A stretch of DNA of 64,000 nucleotides, from contig NW_024881279.1 in NCBI RefSeq assembly GCF_018691265.1, forward strand, positions 4,059,243 through 4,123,242, written 5' to 3'. Positions 1-13,200 of the stretch are shown here, piece after piece. The stretch is from Tyto alba. Lineage: Eukaryota; Chordata; Aves; Strigiformes; Tytonidae. The stretch's first letter is position 1. Every line of letters starts with the position of its first letter. The translations under genes were made by a program, and so were the position numbers. The notes below the pieces were generated by a model. The model was not told the DNA's origin. It searched no databases and was given only the letters and a program-made list of their open reading frames with translations.

Positions 1-2001
1 ACTAATTTTCAAGGCAACCCTTCACTACCACCCATAAAGAGCTATTTGGAGTGGGATGAAATGTCATTTCTAAGGCAGGAGGCACAGGAGGTGTCATTTT
101 ATTTGACCGTTCCTCTTAGACTGTGCTGGCTATTTTTTGGCTGTTCCCATGGCAGTTTTCTAGCTCCAGGAAGAAATTCAGTGCAGGAGATAGGAGCAGT
201 AAGCTCTGTTTTTGCACCTGTTTCCATAGGGCAAAAGAGAAGTGGTTATTGAAAAGAACATTTCTAGACAAAATTCAAGGATTTGAGAAAGATTTTGCTT
301 TCAAACAGCCCATCCTTTCATACGCATTACTCAGGCTTTAGCTGGTATTATTAGCAGCATCAGAAAAGGACTAAACTAAAATGTTACAGGATACAAATTT
401 ATTTATGAGTGTGGCTAGTTAATTCTTGTGCAGTGTATGGTTAAATTGGCTATCAGCAACAGTCCATTTTCATGCATACAAAGTGAAAGTGTTGGCATGC
501 CTAAACTGCAAAAATGTGGTCCCCAAACACTGGACTGCTGAATCAGAACGAGATGGTTATGTGAACACTTTACAGCAATAATCTGTGACCTCGTGGCCTG
601 TTTGACTTGACAGAGCAGGTTTACAGAGGGACAGGAAAATTAAAGATGACTTCAGTTCTTCAGGGGTCTCACTGCGAATCCCCATTCCTCCATGCAAATT
701 TTCTATCTGTCTCCTTCTATCTTCCTCTTCCTTTAATTGCTCATTTTTTGCACATGAATGGAGAGCTTGGATGGACTTCCTTCGTACTTTTCCCATGTGG
801 TTGGAAAGAAGTAGAAAAAACCTGCTATTTTCAACAAGTTGCATGAACAGCCTCCTCTGAGCAAGCATAGCAGCTCATTGTGGTAACAGAGAGGAGAATG
901 TTGAGAAAGCTTTGTGAAATTCAGAGATTTCTTACAATTTGGAGACATCTGTGAGTTTTAACCATTTCCCTGTTCTGTCTTTCATAGGCTGTAAGTACTA
1001 GGTGTGAGCAGACCGATTTAGGATAAAGAAAAATTAACCCAAATATTAACATATAAGAAGTCATACTATCAACCATTTGACTTTTGATTGCTTAGAGAAA
1101 ACATCTTATAAAATACCAGGCAGTGCTTTGCAGCAATGACACTGTAGGTACCCACACTGCAATGTTTCTGTAATGTCTGACAATAACGCAAGGAGCATCC
1201 TGCTGCCTCCAAACACCACCGAAGACCATGATTTTTACTGTCACTGTGCATAGAGGAAGCCACGCGCCACAGACGTGACATTTAGGCAGAGCTCGCTAAT
1301 TACCTAGTGCTACCTGCCTGCCTATTTTACAGACAGCTAAGCCCCTCAAAGGCTGAGGACCTATTTTATTCCTGATTTGAATTTACAAGTTAAGTGAAAC
1401 TCTCCTAAAGTTCCCACGAAGAGGAACAGATGTTTAACATCATGCAAATTCATGAACATTAGCAATCCTTCAGCTGCTACTGCTGAAAAAATTCAATTAA
1501 CTATAAAAGCCCAAACTAACTTGCTTATCTTAGGGATATGTTTCAGTTAATAAGATGTACATTTATCAGATATCCATATATAATTTAGCAGCAACTGGGA
1601 GCTCACTGAATATATCACAGAAATGGAACAGAATACATACTATGAAGTAGATACTATTAAACAATAGACATTTACAACCTGGAAGACCTAAAACTTGCCT
1701 CAGCGTATATTTATTTCAATATTTCATTTTATTACAAGAAAAAGCACCCATCTATTACTCTGTGAGCTTTCAAAATATATTAAAAACCTACAGCATCAGA
1801 ATATAAATTCCTTGTTCTGTAAACAAAACCTCTATTCCTACCTTACGCAATTACCTTCCAAACTGCATAAACCTAAGTGAATCACATGCCTCAAATGCAT
1901 GGGAAAAGACACGGATGGATTTTCAGACTTTCTCAGGAAGCCCAAGAATTACAGCTTGGTTTACCAAGTCCGGGAGCAAGTTCTAGATCTGTATCCTTCC
2001 C
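1..2001. other. Plain intron, nothing recognised
   Basis: A/T-leaning sequence with short open frames only. I recognised no repeat, exon or structured element here. Confidence 0.6.
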
Positions 2002-2096
2002 GGGAGGGAGCAGGCAGGGGTATGGGCAGGAGGTGTTAGGAGCAGCCCCAGGGGAGGGAGGCAGGAGGAGGCTGGAAGGTGGGGAAGCGCACAATA
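2002..2096 (+). other. G-rich stretch with quadruplex-like runs
   Basis: The plus strand carries runs of three or more G at 2002-2004, 2006-2008, 2017-2020, 2024-2026, 2051-2054 and 2056-2058, and again near 2090. One of the loops is 8 bases, slightly longer than the usual 7-base limit for a quadruplex motif. The patch is unlike the A/T-rich DNA on both sides and lies directly before a CR1 remnant. Confidence 0.4.
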
Positions 2097-2138
2097 AATG
2101 TAATTTATCAAGTGCCTATCACCACCTAGTCGGTGTGC

Positions 2139-2430
2139 CACAGATTTATAGATTTTTAAAGCCAGAAGTGATCATGTGCACACTCTGACCTCCTCCATTA
2201 CACAAGCTCCAAATTCAACGAGATTTTCCCTGCAGCAGCCCCATAATTTGTTTGTTCTGTAGCACACCTCCTAGGAAGGCTTCCAGCCCTGATTTAAGCA
2301 CATAAGAGCAATTTTTCAAATGATTACTTAGCCTCAGTGGGCAAACATATTTTATTTTTAATTTGTTTAGCTTCAATTTCCATCTACTGAATTTTGTCAC
2401 GCATTTATCTGGTACATCAAACCGTAAGTC
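2139..2430 (-). mobile_element. Ancient CR1/L3-type LINE 3' tail, antisense
   Basis: The order of recognisable words matches the old amniote CR1 tail known from turtles and crocodilians. These are cacagatt...aagccagaag, then ctgacctcct, then a stretch ending near cagccctgattt, then tttagcttcaatttcca at about 2365-2385, then a decayed end. Read on the plus strand this is the antisense of the element, so the LINE lies on the minus strand. It is a heavily diverged 5'-truncated fragment with no coding capacity. The right end is uncertain by some tens of bases. The family assignment is from memory of consensus sequences. Confidence 0.7.
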
Positions 2431-3685
2431 TTATATCCCATACGTCATCTTCCAAGGCTTACACTGATGTTGGGCTCAGATCACGTCCTACCTGTCCACT
2501 CTGATGAGCTGTGGGATATGGTGGCTCTCACTAAGGCAGCTCACGTTCTAAACTATGGTTTATTTTCTCTTTTCTGGGAATTTTATCATCCCACGGTGGG
2601 CAACAAAACGACCACAGCCACATTTGCAAGAACCTTTGGCTTCTTGTCAGCAGCGGGCAGCTCCATCACAATTCAGTGTCCACCACCCAAGCTGGCTCAG
2701 ACCTTTTGGGGGTCTTACAAGGTGATGCTCCACCACCCACAGAGAGCCCAAGCCCACTCCCAAGCCAAGGATTTCAAGAAGATTATGGTGGAGAATTGCT
2801 GTCATCCCACCAGGACATCTCTCCCAAAGATGCACTCAGACAGTGTTCCCAAATGCTATTTAGCATAAAGAAGATGTAACTAACAGCAATGCCTAGGCTG
2901 GGAAAGTTTTCTATGTGATACCATAAGCAAACAAGGCTATTCCTACTGCTGATTTTTATTATTCACCACCTACTGAGAATTAGCTGTTATTTTCATGTTA
3001 AAAAATTAAAAGTGTTTGTCAAACCAGAGAGAAGAAAATGCCGCAAACATCTAAAGCAGATTAAGAGGGAACATCACGCGGTCAAGACAAACAACACATA
3101 AGTAACCCCTACACTGCTTGTCCAAACCATTCAGTGAGCACAAATATAGTAATAGAAATCACAAGTGAATTATGCATGATTCATAAACAGAAAACTGGAT
3201 ACGTCAAATGATTAATTAATTCACAACACAGCCTGCTCTGCTATAAATCCATCATTCCACACAGAGACATGATCTTATGCACATCACACCAACTTTATGT
3301 GCCTATTTTGTACTCTCTCCAAATTATATTTTGTCTTCAGTCTGTTTTGTTTTTACCTTGTAAAAACTATTAAGCTAAATTAGTGATGCTGCATCCTAAG
3401 TTGCAGATGGGGGGGTGGGGAGCAGGAGAGGAAAGCATACCGTACACAGCTGTTTTTAACAGCGCCAACAAAACGAGCTTAAGAATGTCTAATTACTTAA
3501 GATGCCAACTAAAACCAAATTCCCAGCGTAATGAATTGATTCAATTATTGAGAAACACTGTATTGGAATAGCCCACGAAGGCAGTGAGGCTTTCGTAAGG
3601 ACTAAGAAAAAAAAAAACAAAAGTGTCAGAAGAGGTGCCTGGGCAGATGCCAGATGGGTGCTGGGGATCCCACACCTAGGATGGA
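2431..3685. other. Plain intron with one chance-length ATG open frame
   Basis: The plus strand has a 133-codon frame opening with ATG at 2467 and closing at 2868. It resembles no protein family I know and has no cysteine, transmembrane or motif pattern. A run of seven G followed by TGGGG lies near 3410-3422. Nothing else is recognised. Confidence 0.5.
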
Positions 3686-4105
3686 CCGACACGCGGGGGT
3701 GGGAGCCGCACACCGGGTCTGAGGGGCTGGATTTGGCAGGGGAGCGGTGCTGGGAGGGCGAGGGCTGGCAGAGATGGGGAGCGGAGCAGTCGGCACTTCA
3801 GAGGATAATTAAGCGGGCATGTCGTACACGCCTTTGAAGAGCACGGACTTAGAGGATCAAATCGTGCGTGGCTGCCAGCTGCCTTGGGGAACGTGAAATG
3901 CAGAGAGGTGACAGCAGGACTCAAACAGCAAATTCCCCGAGATGCTGAAGGTGGATCCACCAGCGGCACCTCAGAAGGAGCGCAGCAAGGTGCTCTGCTT
4001 GACTCGCACAGTTGGAGTCCTGAAACACTCCTTTTCCTGCTCTCCTCCTGCTCGCTCCCCACGAAGGGGCTGGAGAGTTGGCAAACAGCCAAGCGACGCG
4101 AAACG
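3686..4105. promoter_or_regulatory. CpG- and G-rich island-like patch
   Basis: I count 26 CpG dinucleotides in these 420 bases, against almost none in the neighbouring kilobases, and G+C is clearly raised. G runs at 3739-3742, 3752-3754, 3756-3758 and 3762-3764 form an extended quadruplex-like pattern on the plus strand. This is short for a classical island but it stands out. It could be an alternative promoter, an enhancer or a GC-biased remnant. The long open frames here (for example 3676-4092 minus) lack an ATG and follow from the low stop-codon density of GC-rich DNA. Confidence 0.45.
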
Positions 4106-4631
4106 AAGCAGCTTCACAAACTTGTTATGGGTTATTGAGGTACCTGTTTGCCTCCTCGATGCAAGTGATTTCTCAGAGAGGGACCATCATCTAGACCATG
4201 TCCTCGGGAAAGACACTACTGCTTTTTCTCCCACGGGAGCCTGGCTTTGCTGTGCTGACTCTAGCCCATAAGGGATATTTCGTATTATTACACTTTCCAA
4301 TATGAAAAACTAAACAAAGAAACAACAAGAACAACAAAAGGTAAAAATACCTATCTATGAAAAGCCACACTCCTCGATAGTAAAGGTTGAGCAGAGCTCC
4401 TGAAAACACAGGTGTTCTGCTTAAATCCAGACTTCTATTTCTGTTCCATCACTTCAACAAATCAAAGGTAATTAAAGGCAATCCTACTGTGTAGGACTGA
4501 CAACTCCACTCATGTGATCCATGCTGTCTGGGGTCAAATCATCCATCCCAAAGGCCTGATGCTCCCGTGTGCTGTCCCTTTCTGAGCTGCACACGGCAGC
4601 TGGACGCGGCGCTTCAGGAACCTCCATATTC

Positions 4632-4687
4632 AGTTTGTACAGAGTTGTACAAACTCTAAAGCAGGGTTCTAAACCCCTGCTTTTAGA
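4632..4687. repeat. Two adjacent small inverted repeats
   Basis: The first is a perfect 9-bp stem (AGTTTGTAC at 4632-4640 with its complement at 4647-4655) around a 6-base loop. The second starts at the last base of the first. Its arms are TCTAAAGCAGGG at 4655-4666 and a near-perfect complement at 4674-4687, with a single-base bulge. Both stems could form in DNA or in the intronic RNA. The arms are too short for a normal microRNA precursor. Confidence 0.6.
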
Positions 4688-7600
4688 AAGAAATAACTAC
4701 ATTATATTTATCCTATATATTTCCTCATGCTTTTTCTGTAAGGATGGCTGGGTGAGAGAGGTTTCTTTCCATGGAGTGAATCCTTTGGGCCACCAGTAAT
4801 GGGAGGAAGGCTCCAATCGGTGGTTTTGCTGTGATGGACAAAAGGAGTATTTGAGAGGGAGCTGCAGGATTGTGGGGGAATTTTAGTGGGGTTGTGGAGC
4901 GGTCTGCACCGATCTAGACTTCTCCCTGTCTTGTGTCTGTTCACTCCATTTAGCAGCTCTGAGATGGGGCTCTCAGCGTGCATTCAGAGAGCTCCTCCAG
5001 GCACGGGGTTAGAGCCTCCAAGTGCTGCCAAAACACAAACAATAAGAATAAATAGGCTCAACAGTTCTGCTGGGACCCTTCTATCTACAAACACAGTAGC
5101 ATCAGATGTGGTTGTCAGCGAAGGATTACAGCTTCAAGTACAGAAGCAGCAAAAGCAGGAGAATGACAAGAAGTTAAGAGCTATCATCCTTGGTTTGGTG
5201 CACACGGTTTGGAGGCCAGAGACAAGGGAAAACACAAAACAAACACATCAACAGGTAAGCAAGTGAAAGACTTATTTTAAAGCTAATAATATCTTTTGCA
5301 GTGCATCTGCTGTAAATGTCAGTTTACACCTAGTACTGTGCTTTAGTTTTAATTTTTGCACCTGAGATTGCTATTTTTAAATGAAGTAGACACTTAATGT
5401 TTGGGGAGTGCTGCTTTATTAATGATGAAGCCAAATCTTCATGAGCAATCTGCAGGACAAAAAAAAATATAAAATTATTTCTGGCCCTTTGAAGCACCTG
5501 AAGACATCCACTTGTCATGATGAACTGGAAGAGTTAATTTTCACACAGTAATGATTAGCTTAGCTCACTCTTCAGTAGTTACATGAGGAAGAGTCTTGGT
5601 CCACTGGGCTGAGCAACCAGAAAGCCTTGGCTACATCTTCACTGTAGCCAACTCACAATCCTCATTTCTATGTGAAAAATCTCAACATGAATTTAACCCA
5701 GACATGCTATAATTTATATTAACCAAACCAAACAGGCTTTTGTTAGATAAATGGTACATTTGCTCCTTATGCCTGCTTCAGTTGATGATGCTACGCAATC
5801 TGTTGTTTGACATTTTACAACCCTCTACCTTATTCCTATTAGAGAAAGCAAAATTGTCTGGATTCCTCTGGGAAGTAACCAATGCTCACTTTTTTATGGC
5901 TGACTGGCACATTTATCAAATACTTCTAGATAGCAAATGTATTATTTGGAAGCTTTAATAAATGTTAAAGCCTTCTGGCATTAGTGTAAATTTTACTGAT
6001 CCTGTTGTGCTCTGAAACACCTTTGCAAACAATTCGCTGGCTTCTACTGTCAGCAGGAGTGCTTCACCACCACTCCGTACTAGGGATCCCATGAATCTGA
6101 CTCCCTGGTAAAGATACTTTACTTCTTATCTCTGATTTCTTATCTGTACCGTGAACTGCACATGGGAAAAGTGGCCAGCAACGTGAACGATAAAGGCTAC
6201 TGCATACCATCCTTGGTAATAGATGGAGTTAACATTATTTTTTTTCTTTTCTTATTTGTGTAAACATGTCTTCCCTGCTGCCTTCTTGGAGACACTCTTG
6301 CTTCTATCACAAGACCTCAGGATCTGCCCTGGGAGGGCTTCACCCTCCTTCACAGTAACATTTTAAGCAATTCTGAGCCAGCCATTGCCTACACTCACCT
6401 CCCAGTAACATCCCCACTCAGGTGGTGTGTGATGTTTACGGCTGCCCCTCCAGACAGGGAGAGCAAAGGGTACGTGCGTGTGCTGGCAATGAGTTCTCAT
6501 AACATTTTCAATCCAATGGCAAGAAGAAAACACCATCATTCTCCCAGATTGTGTGTCCTTCCACATCCTCCTTATCAAAGACATTCAGAGAAACATGCTG
6601 CAAAAATGCCTGCTGATTTTCAGTACTTCACCGCCTTGCACTTGAACTGTGAAGTCTCTGAGATGCTCTTGGTAAGCACTAGAGGACAATACAATTACAG
6701 TAAGCAGGAGTATTTATTATTGTTAAGGATGTGTGTAATGGTCTAATAACAATGTGCTGTGACTGTTGTTCAAATGTCATTAGGAGACCTCTCAGGCATC
6801 TCATTAGTAGATCGTAATGTACACCCTAAAGGGCATTACTGTAATTATAAAATGTTAACTTCTAAAGAGGAGAACATGCACAAGGAGGGGGAAAGTACTT
6901 GTGATGAAAAAAGAAAAATTAAAAAGAAGCAAGAAACTTCACATAGAAAACTCTTAAATTGGTCCAGTGACAACAGATTAAAGGGAAACATTTACAATAT
7001 GCACACGTATGTGTGAGTCCACTTACTCCTCCAGAACTTGATGAGGTCCAAACTACTCCACTGTAGTAGTTTTAAGGGTACCCAGCACTTCAGCTAGATA
7101 TTTATTATAATCATCCTGCATGATACATGCCACCCCTGAAATCAATAGAGCTTCCCATGATGGATAGTCAAAATTTGCCACTTAAAGATAGAATGTCCCG
7201 ACTCGGTAAAGTGTTAAATCCGAACCTTTCCGTGTGACGCACTGTGCAAATGAGGACTCTGATTCCTACCGCACCAACTCAACCCATCGACCACAACATT
7301 CAACCCAGCTACACCTTTCAGTACACCTTGACACACCCATATGAAGGCAGCTGCAGAATTACAGCTCTCAGGGCTTCAACGCAGAACAAAAAGTGCAAAT
7401 ACATTTACTCTAACTTCCCATTTACAACACAAACCCATGCCGCTCCTCCTGCCCTCTCCCACTGGAGCCCAGACAACAGAAACAATTAGATTTGTATTTC
7501 TACTTTAAATCCACCTATGAGGAGCAAATACAGCAGATCAAGAAACAGAATGAATAAGTAAAAGCTCACCAATGCAACAGGGTGAATTTTGGGGATGAAT

Positions 7601-10182
7601 TCCTCTCCTATTTCTTTGTAGGATTTTTTTTTTCTTTTCTCTTAAGCGCTATAATGATAGATGATGAATGGGACAGTCATCTAAGCACTGGAAGTGTTTT
7701 GCTGCTGACAACACAAATAACCTTTCTGTGGTTCAGGGTACCAATTCTGGAGTAGATCTGCTGGAAGTCCGTCAAGATAACAATATCCCCACACCGAACC
7801 GTCAGCAGTGGGATTTTTCATTATATATGTCACTAAAGTCACAGAGAGAAGCTTCTTACGGCAGAAATAAGGGGATGAAAACATGTTTTTCCTGAAGATT
7901 TTCAACACGGAGTGACAGATATTCCAGGGTAAAGCACAAGTGACAAATCACTATGTTTTGATCTGCAAGGGCACTACACTGAGCCTCTGTCGAGAGGGAA
8001 TTAGCACAATTTAAAGGCAGGGATGCAGGGAGCGATGGCCCCAAGGGAGCTGCCCGCCCAGGCACAGCACGGCTGGTGCCAGCACTTCTGTCCCCATCCT
8101 GCAAAGCTTCACCTTGTGCTCTGCCTAAACAGGCTCCCTGTAGACCCCCCCTAAAGAACGGGGCTCCCCAAATTTCCATCGCTCCTTTAGATGAGGATTG
8201 CCTCTCTCATGGCAAGCCAACCCCAGCATCAGAGAGCATTTTGGGGTCAGAAGAGAAAGAGGGAAGAAAAGGAAAGCGCAGCACTAAATGCTTCCAAAAG
8301 AGAGAGTTTAAGCCATTTACAGGAAAGCCTTCAAAACATATTTACCATCTTAACACCTTCCTGCCTAAACAGCACTACAACAGAGACCCCCAAATATGGT
8401 GGTGAATTTGTTTCATATACCAGGAAATCTTTTAATTTCAGTCTCTGCTCCATATTCATAACAGTATTTATTTTAAGTGCATTAAATAGAATACAAGTGA
8501 CAGATGCAAGTGATGTATCCCTCGGCTCCCAGGGCTCTGCCGCCTGATGAACTGACATGACTCCATGGCCTTATGCTCACAGCAACTGTAAAGTGTCACA
8601 AGGGTTTGGGCTTATTTACAATTTACAGCCAGCCTTCGCTCCCACAGAGATCATCAAAATCCCACCTAGCTGTGTCCCAACAGCGCAGGACACAAATGAA
8701 GCTCAAACCACTGAAGAGGATAAAACTCCGAGGTTTATTACAACTGGGAGATTAAAATCCAATATTACAGCAGAAAGGATGTTAAAATGCTGCACAGATT
8801 TAGCTCCTCTTTGCTCAGAGAGGAGGTTTGGTAATGGTAAGTCTGGTTTAACATAGTTTTATCGACATAAATTCTATTTCTCAAGGGCTCTGAAGGAAGA
8901 AGCGATTCTGATGCCTTGCACTCCCAGCCACTCGGTACCCAAAGCAATTTTCTTTTTTTTTTGTCAGGAAACGGATACAGCTTAACCTGCAGCGCACACA
9001 CTGGGCAGCACAGAGTGGTTGTGTTGGCATTACAGCATGAGTAAAGGTCTGGATACCGAGTGCTCTGAAGAAGTGTTGAAACATAAGGAAGCCCTTCCAA
9101 TGCAGCAAGTTCTGTAAGGTAATAAGACTTGGCAGTAACATGCCTGTTTCCTCAGTGAAAACCTTTTCTAATCATCTCGGTGTCCTGACAAAGGCCCCTG
9201 CAAGCGTACAAAGACTCTACGTTAATGAGAGAGTCAAATCAGTTTATACATGGTCCTGCACAAACGTTTTCTCCTTGTCTTTAGCATCACATAAAATACA
9301 ACAGCTACAGAAAATGAGTGAAAGTTCCTGCTCTAGAAGGCAAGCCAAGGAATTTAATGCCATTTATTAAAAGTAGGGTCAGGCCCTCAGTCATGTCAGG
9401 TCTCTCTCATATGCCATGTGGTTTTGTGATGTATGAACTACGATGTATCACTACAGGTTTCTGTTAAGCCATTTGAAACGTGACAAAAAGTAGAAAGGGT
9501 ATTGAGTGTTCAAGCTTTAATTAAAAATTTAGCCAAACCACATAGCAGGCGATAAACATAACTTGTGCACCACAGCCTCTTGTCATCCCCCTACAGCCCC
9601 TGCCTATCTTCCACATATCTCAAAACCACAGCCTGTCAAATTAAAAGAGCATCAAAATTCTGCCAGGTCTTTCTCACTTTACTTTTAAAGGAAATTAAAG
9701 GTAACATATTAATGCTGCAATTGCAGGGTGATTGTGTTTTTCTCCCACAGACTGCCTTTTTTGCTGAGGATTGCTCCCACTCTGCTCACCACAGTTTTAC
9801 GATAGACTATGAGTGAGTTTGCAGGACTTGGTCTTCCTTTGCAGCAGAGAAGACTGAAATCAAGATCTTCAGTATCTTTTCCCTGCAGTCAATAAATGAA
9901 TAAGCACAGGCATTTTCTGTGTTTAATTTCCTACCCATGTAAGTTACAAGTTTGGTCATTTCTTCTGCCCAGGCTGGAACGACCTCTCTAAAAAAAATTA
10001 GCAGAAGATTCAGAGCATCATTTGATAGCTTGGTCTACACCCACATCAACAGAATAAAAATAAATGAACCATTCCTTCTGTTGGCTGATGCACTCTGATA
10101 AGCAGTGGCCAGTCACACTAATGGGACTAAGCTCTGAGCTCAAGCTTATCCAAGCAAGTAAATTAACCTGTTTATCTGTTTA
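4688..10182. other. Plain intron
   Basis: No exon, no recognisable transposon and no long simple repeat. The only small structure noted is an 8-bp perfect inverted repeat (AAACTACT, 7050-7057 with 7065-7072). Open frames are short and unlike known proteins. Confidence 0.55.
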
Positions 10183-10291
10183 GTTTGTTGGGGTTTTGGG
10201 TTTTGTTTTTTTTTGGTTTGGGTTTTCTTTTTGTTGTTGTTGGTTTTTTTTGTTTTGTTTTGTTCTTTTGTTTGTTTGTTTGTTTGTTTTT
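10183..10291 (+). repeat. T/G low-complexity tract ending in (TTTG)n
   Basis: About 110 bases composed almost entirely of T and G on the plus strand. It begins with GGTTTTGGG-like words and ends in a regular TTTG array (about 10267-10290). The apparent 92-residue protein across it is a translation of this tract and is not real. Confidence 0.9.
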
Positions 10292-13200
10292 AACAAAGCA
10301 GCCAAACATCTGAAAACTTTTAAAACTAATATTCTAAAATTTTATGCTTCACATGCTAGGATTTGTAATATCACAAAATGTTTGAGTTGCAGTCAGTCAA
10401 GCAGAAATTATATATATGGCTGTCAGATAAATTTATTTCGTGCTGTGAAAAAATTATATTGCTATCTAACATAAGGAAGCATCCTGTCATCCCAAAGATA
10501 CCAGCCAACAGCCCATTGGCCTAATTCATGTCTTGGAGATATTGCAGATGACCCACATACAAAATGTGATGAGGGTATTCTTGAGCAGATTTGTAACCCT
10601 GTCACACTTCTTAAAAAAAGAAGTCTAGAAAGACTGCATATCTGGATTGCTGCTAAGGGGTGCAGAAGGACAGCAGTCTATGAAGTCCGAGATATCTGTA
10701 TTACATTGACATATAGAGAAACTACAGAAAAGCATTTTCACACAGTTGTTTCTTTACATATCACTGTGCCCACCATTTCTTACCTCCCGTATCCACATGG
10801 AAAACACAACATATGCCAAGGCCTGAAGCAAACCAGCAAACATCAGCAGAGAAACATTTCTATGATGCTCGTTAAATTTTGATCATTTCCTATGACACAC
10901 AAAGAACCCAGACTGTTCTCTGGTTAACTGTGCCACTCCCTAGGCCACCTGTTTTCCATGTTTTTTAAAGATCTTATTTAGTGCCTTTGGCTTCCCGTTC
11001 ATTCATTCTCTTCCAACGGACTCCTTTGCTGTTCCCTACATACATTCAGGCTGCAGGAAGCCATTACAGGAGACCTCGAGCATTTGAAGGTCTGAGAAGT
11101 CAGCCCCAGGGTTTACAAACCACGCACTCAACCAGGAAAGACATGCAGAGTTTCATCTTGCTAATGGACAGCTTTACTCTGCAACACTTTATCAGGATCT
11201 TTTGTCTTCTGAGCTTTGTGGCATATTATGGCATAACTGCTTTCTTAAAGATATTCAAATGTCAAAACAGTTCCTTTGCTTCTATTCATTAAGTCTTACA
11301 AAAAAAATTAAGTTTTCATGTCAGGTAGAAGATCTCCACGGTCTTTCAGGTTCAAAGATGTTTTAAGAAATCTAAGCCTGAACTTTAAAAAAAAAATAAT
11401 TACTAGAAGCCAGAGAGACACTAAAATCAATTTATTTTCCCAGTTTTAATTTATTAACTTCTCAAAAGACATTTAGAAAAGCATTATCTGAGAAAGTGGT
11501 ATGCTCCAAGAGCACGTTTTTTCCATGGGTACGTATTCATGAAGTAAGGGAGGTAAAGAAAGGAAAAATGTTAATACACATTTGGCCAATGCTCTATTCC
11601 CTGGTACTTCACTTCCCACATGCTCATTTAGCTGTTAGCTTCAAGGGAGTGATGCAATGAAGACCAGAGAAAAACCTGAGATAAAAAAACAAATAGCGCA
11701 GTTCAAGACGGTGATAATGGCACATTTAAAACACCACTTGGCAGAAGTATCTGCAGATGGGACTCCTTCAAGACATAAAAGGAGAGGCTGCAGCTACAGT
11801 ATTTCCTTCCAGGAGTGAAATGCTGAAAAACTACAATTGCAGAAGCCTTGGAGATAAGAAGGTTGACAGATTACGACCATTTCTAAGGAAGAATGCCACC
11901 AGCAATGTCCTCCATCATTCCACCATGATGGTACCGCTGTAAGACAGTGTCAAACCTTGTAGAGATTGCACTAGTAAATAAAAAATGTGAGCAGTCCACA
12001 ACATCAAGGCAAACTTCCTAACACCACTATCCTTTCCATGTTTTTGTTAACAATATCAGTAGATGTAATTAATGAAACTAATCTCTCGGCTTCAAAGTCA
12101 ACTGCTGTGGCTTACCTGCACTTCAGCTTTTCTAATACACTATCTATGAGTTTGAAAATATCTCAAATTTTTATCAAGGGCTTTTAGGAGGGTAGAGGGG
12201 AGAAGTTGAGGCCACCTTTTAGTAGTATTTTCACAAGCTCCTGGTAAAAACTCTTCCTAATTTCACAATCACAGCCATGAATATAACTACTCAAAAATCC
12301 CCACCGCCTGTGCCTGTAGGAAAGGAAAGTTGCTCTTTCCCCAGGGAGCAGACATTACCAGCACGTCTTCCTCTGCACGCGTAATCCTCTCAACTTGCCT
12401 CAAATTACATGGATAGGAAATCATCATGAGAAGTGACTTTGTGAGACTGCAGTTGGAGGTTTTAATGACTACTAACCTTATGAAAATGAAATAACTCAGC
12501 TGCTTCTCTTGGATGGAACCTGGAAAATACACTGATCTGTATGGGTAGGATTACTTTTACTCCTTTCAAGTTTAAATATGGAGCTTAATTAAAAGGCACT
12601 CAAACACATATTGTGATTCAGGCTATGAAGGCATTAAATTATGTAATTCCTCCTGTTCACTAAGGCCAGAAGTGGTTTGAGGAGCATCGTGACCTACAAA
12701 CTCAGGAATACTTTAATCTAAACTCTCCTGAACTTGGTGGCAGCACATTGTCGAAAATTCAGCCAGCTCAGCAGGGCATGTGTATCATGTTAACACCTTT
12801 ATATACATTTATGCACATGATTGAACAACACAAGGATACGGTCAGCAATAGTATGGGCCAGACTCTCAGTGGATCTGAGATGAGAGGACACCCAGGAGCT
12901 GCTTGTGGCTAAACTGTATTAGCTGGCTGCTGTGGCCCTGATAGGCGTGAAGATTCGGAAATACATCTGCTTTTGCAGTGAACATCCCCTGCTTGTTAAC
13001 GTTTAAGCTCTCAGAAATTCTAAATTAAAAAATAAAAATCCTAGGAATGGAACTGTATTGCGAGTTTATGAATTTCTCTTCCCTTAATGCTGTATGTCAC
13101 GTTGCGAAGGAAATACTAGTATTTTCTACAGGAAAAAAGGCATCTAAGGAGTCCAAGCCAACAGCTTTCAAAACATCACTGGCACCTGGTTTGAACGTAC

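Noticed and set aside
1320..1380. 'ttttacagacagctaag...gctgagg' resembling a reversed MIR core
   Set aside because: The match is short and the neighbouring MIR words are missing.
2467..2868. 133-codon ATG open frame, plus strand
   Set aside because: No family resemblance, no splice or promoter context. At this base composition, one or two frames of this length are expected in 64 kb by chance (rough estimate from stop frequency).
3676..4092. 138-codon minus-strand open frame in the CpG patch
   Set aside because: It opens at a TTG and contains no ATG; the open length is explained by GC-rich composition.
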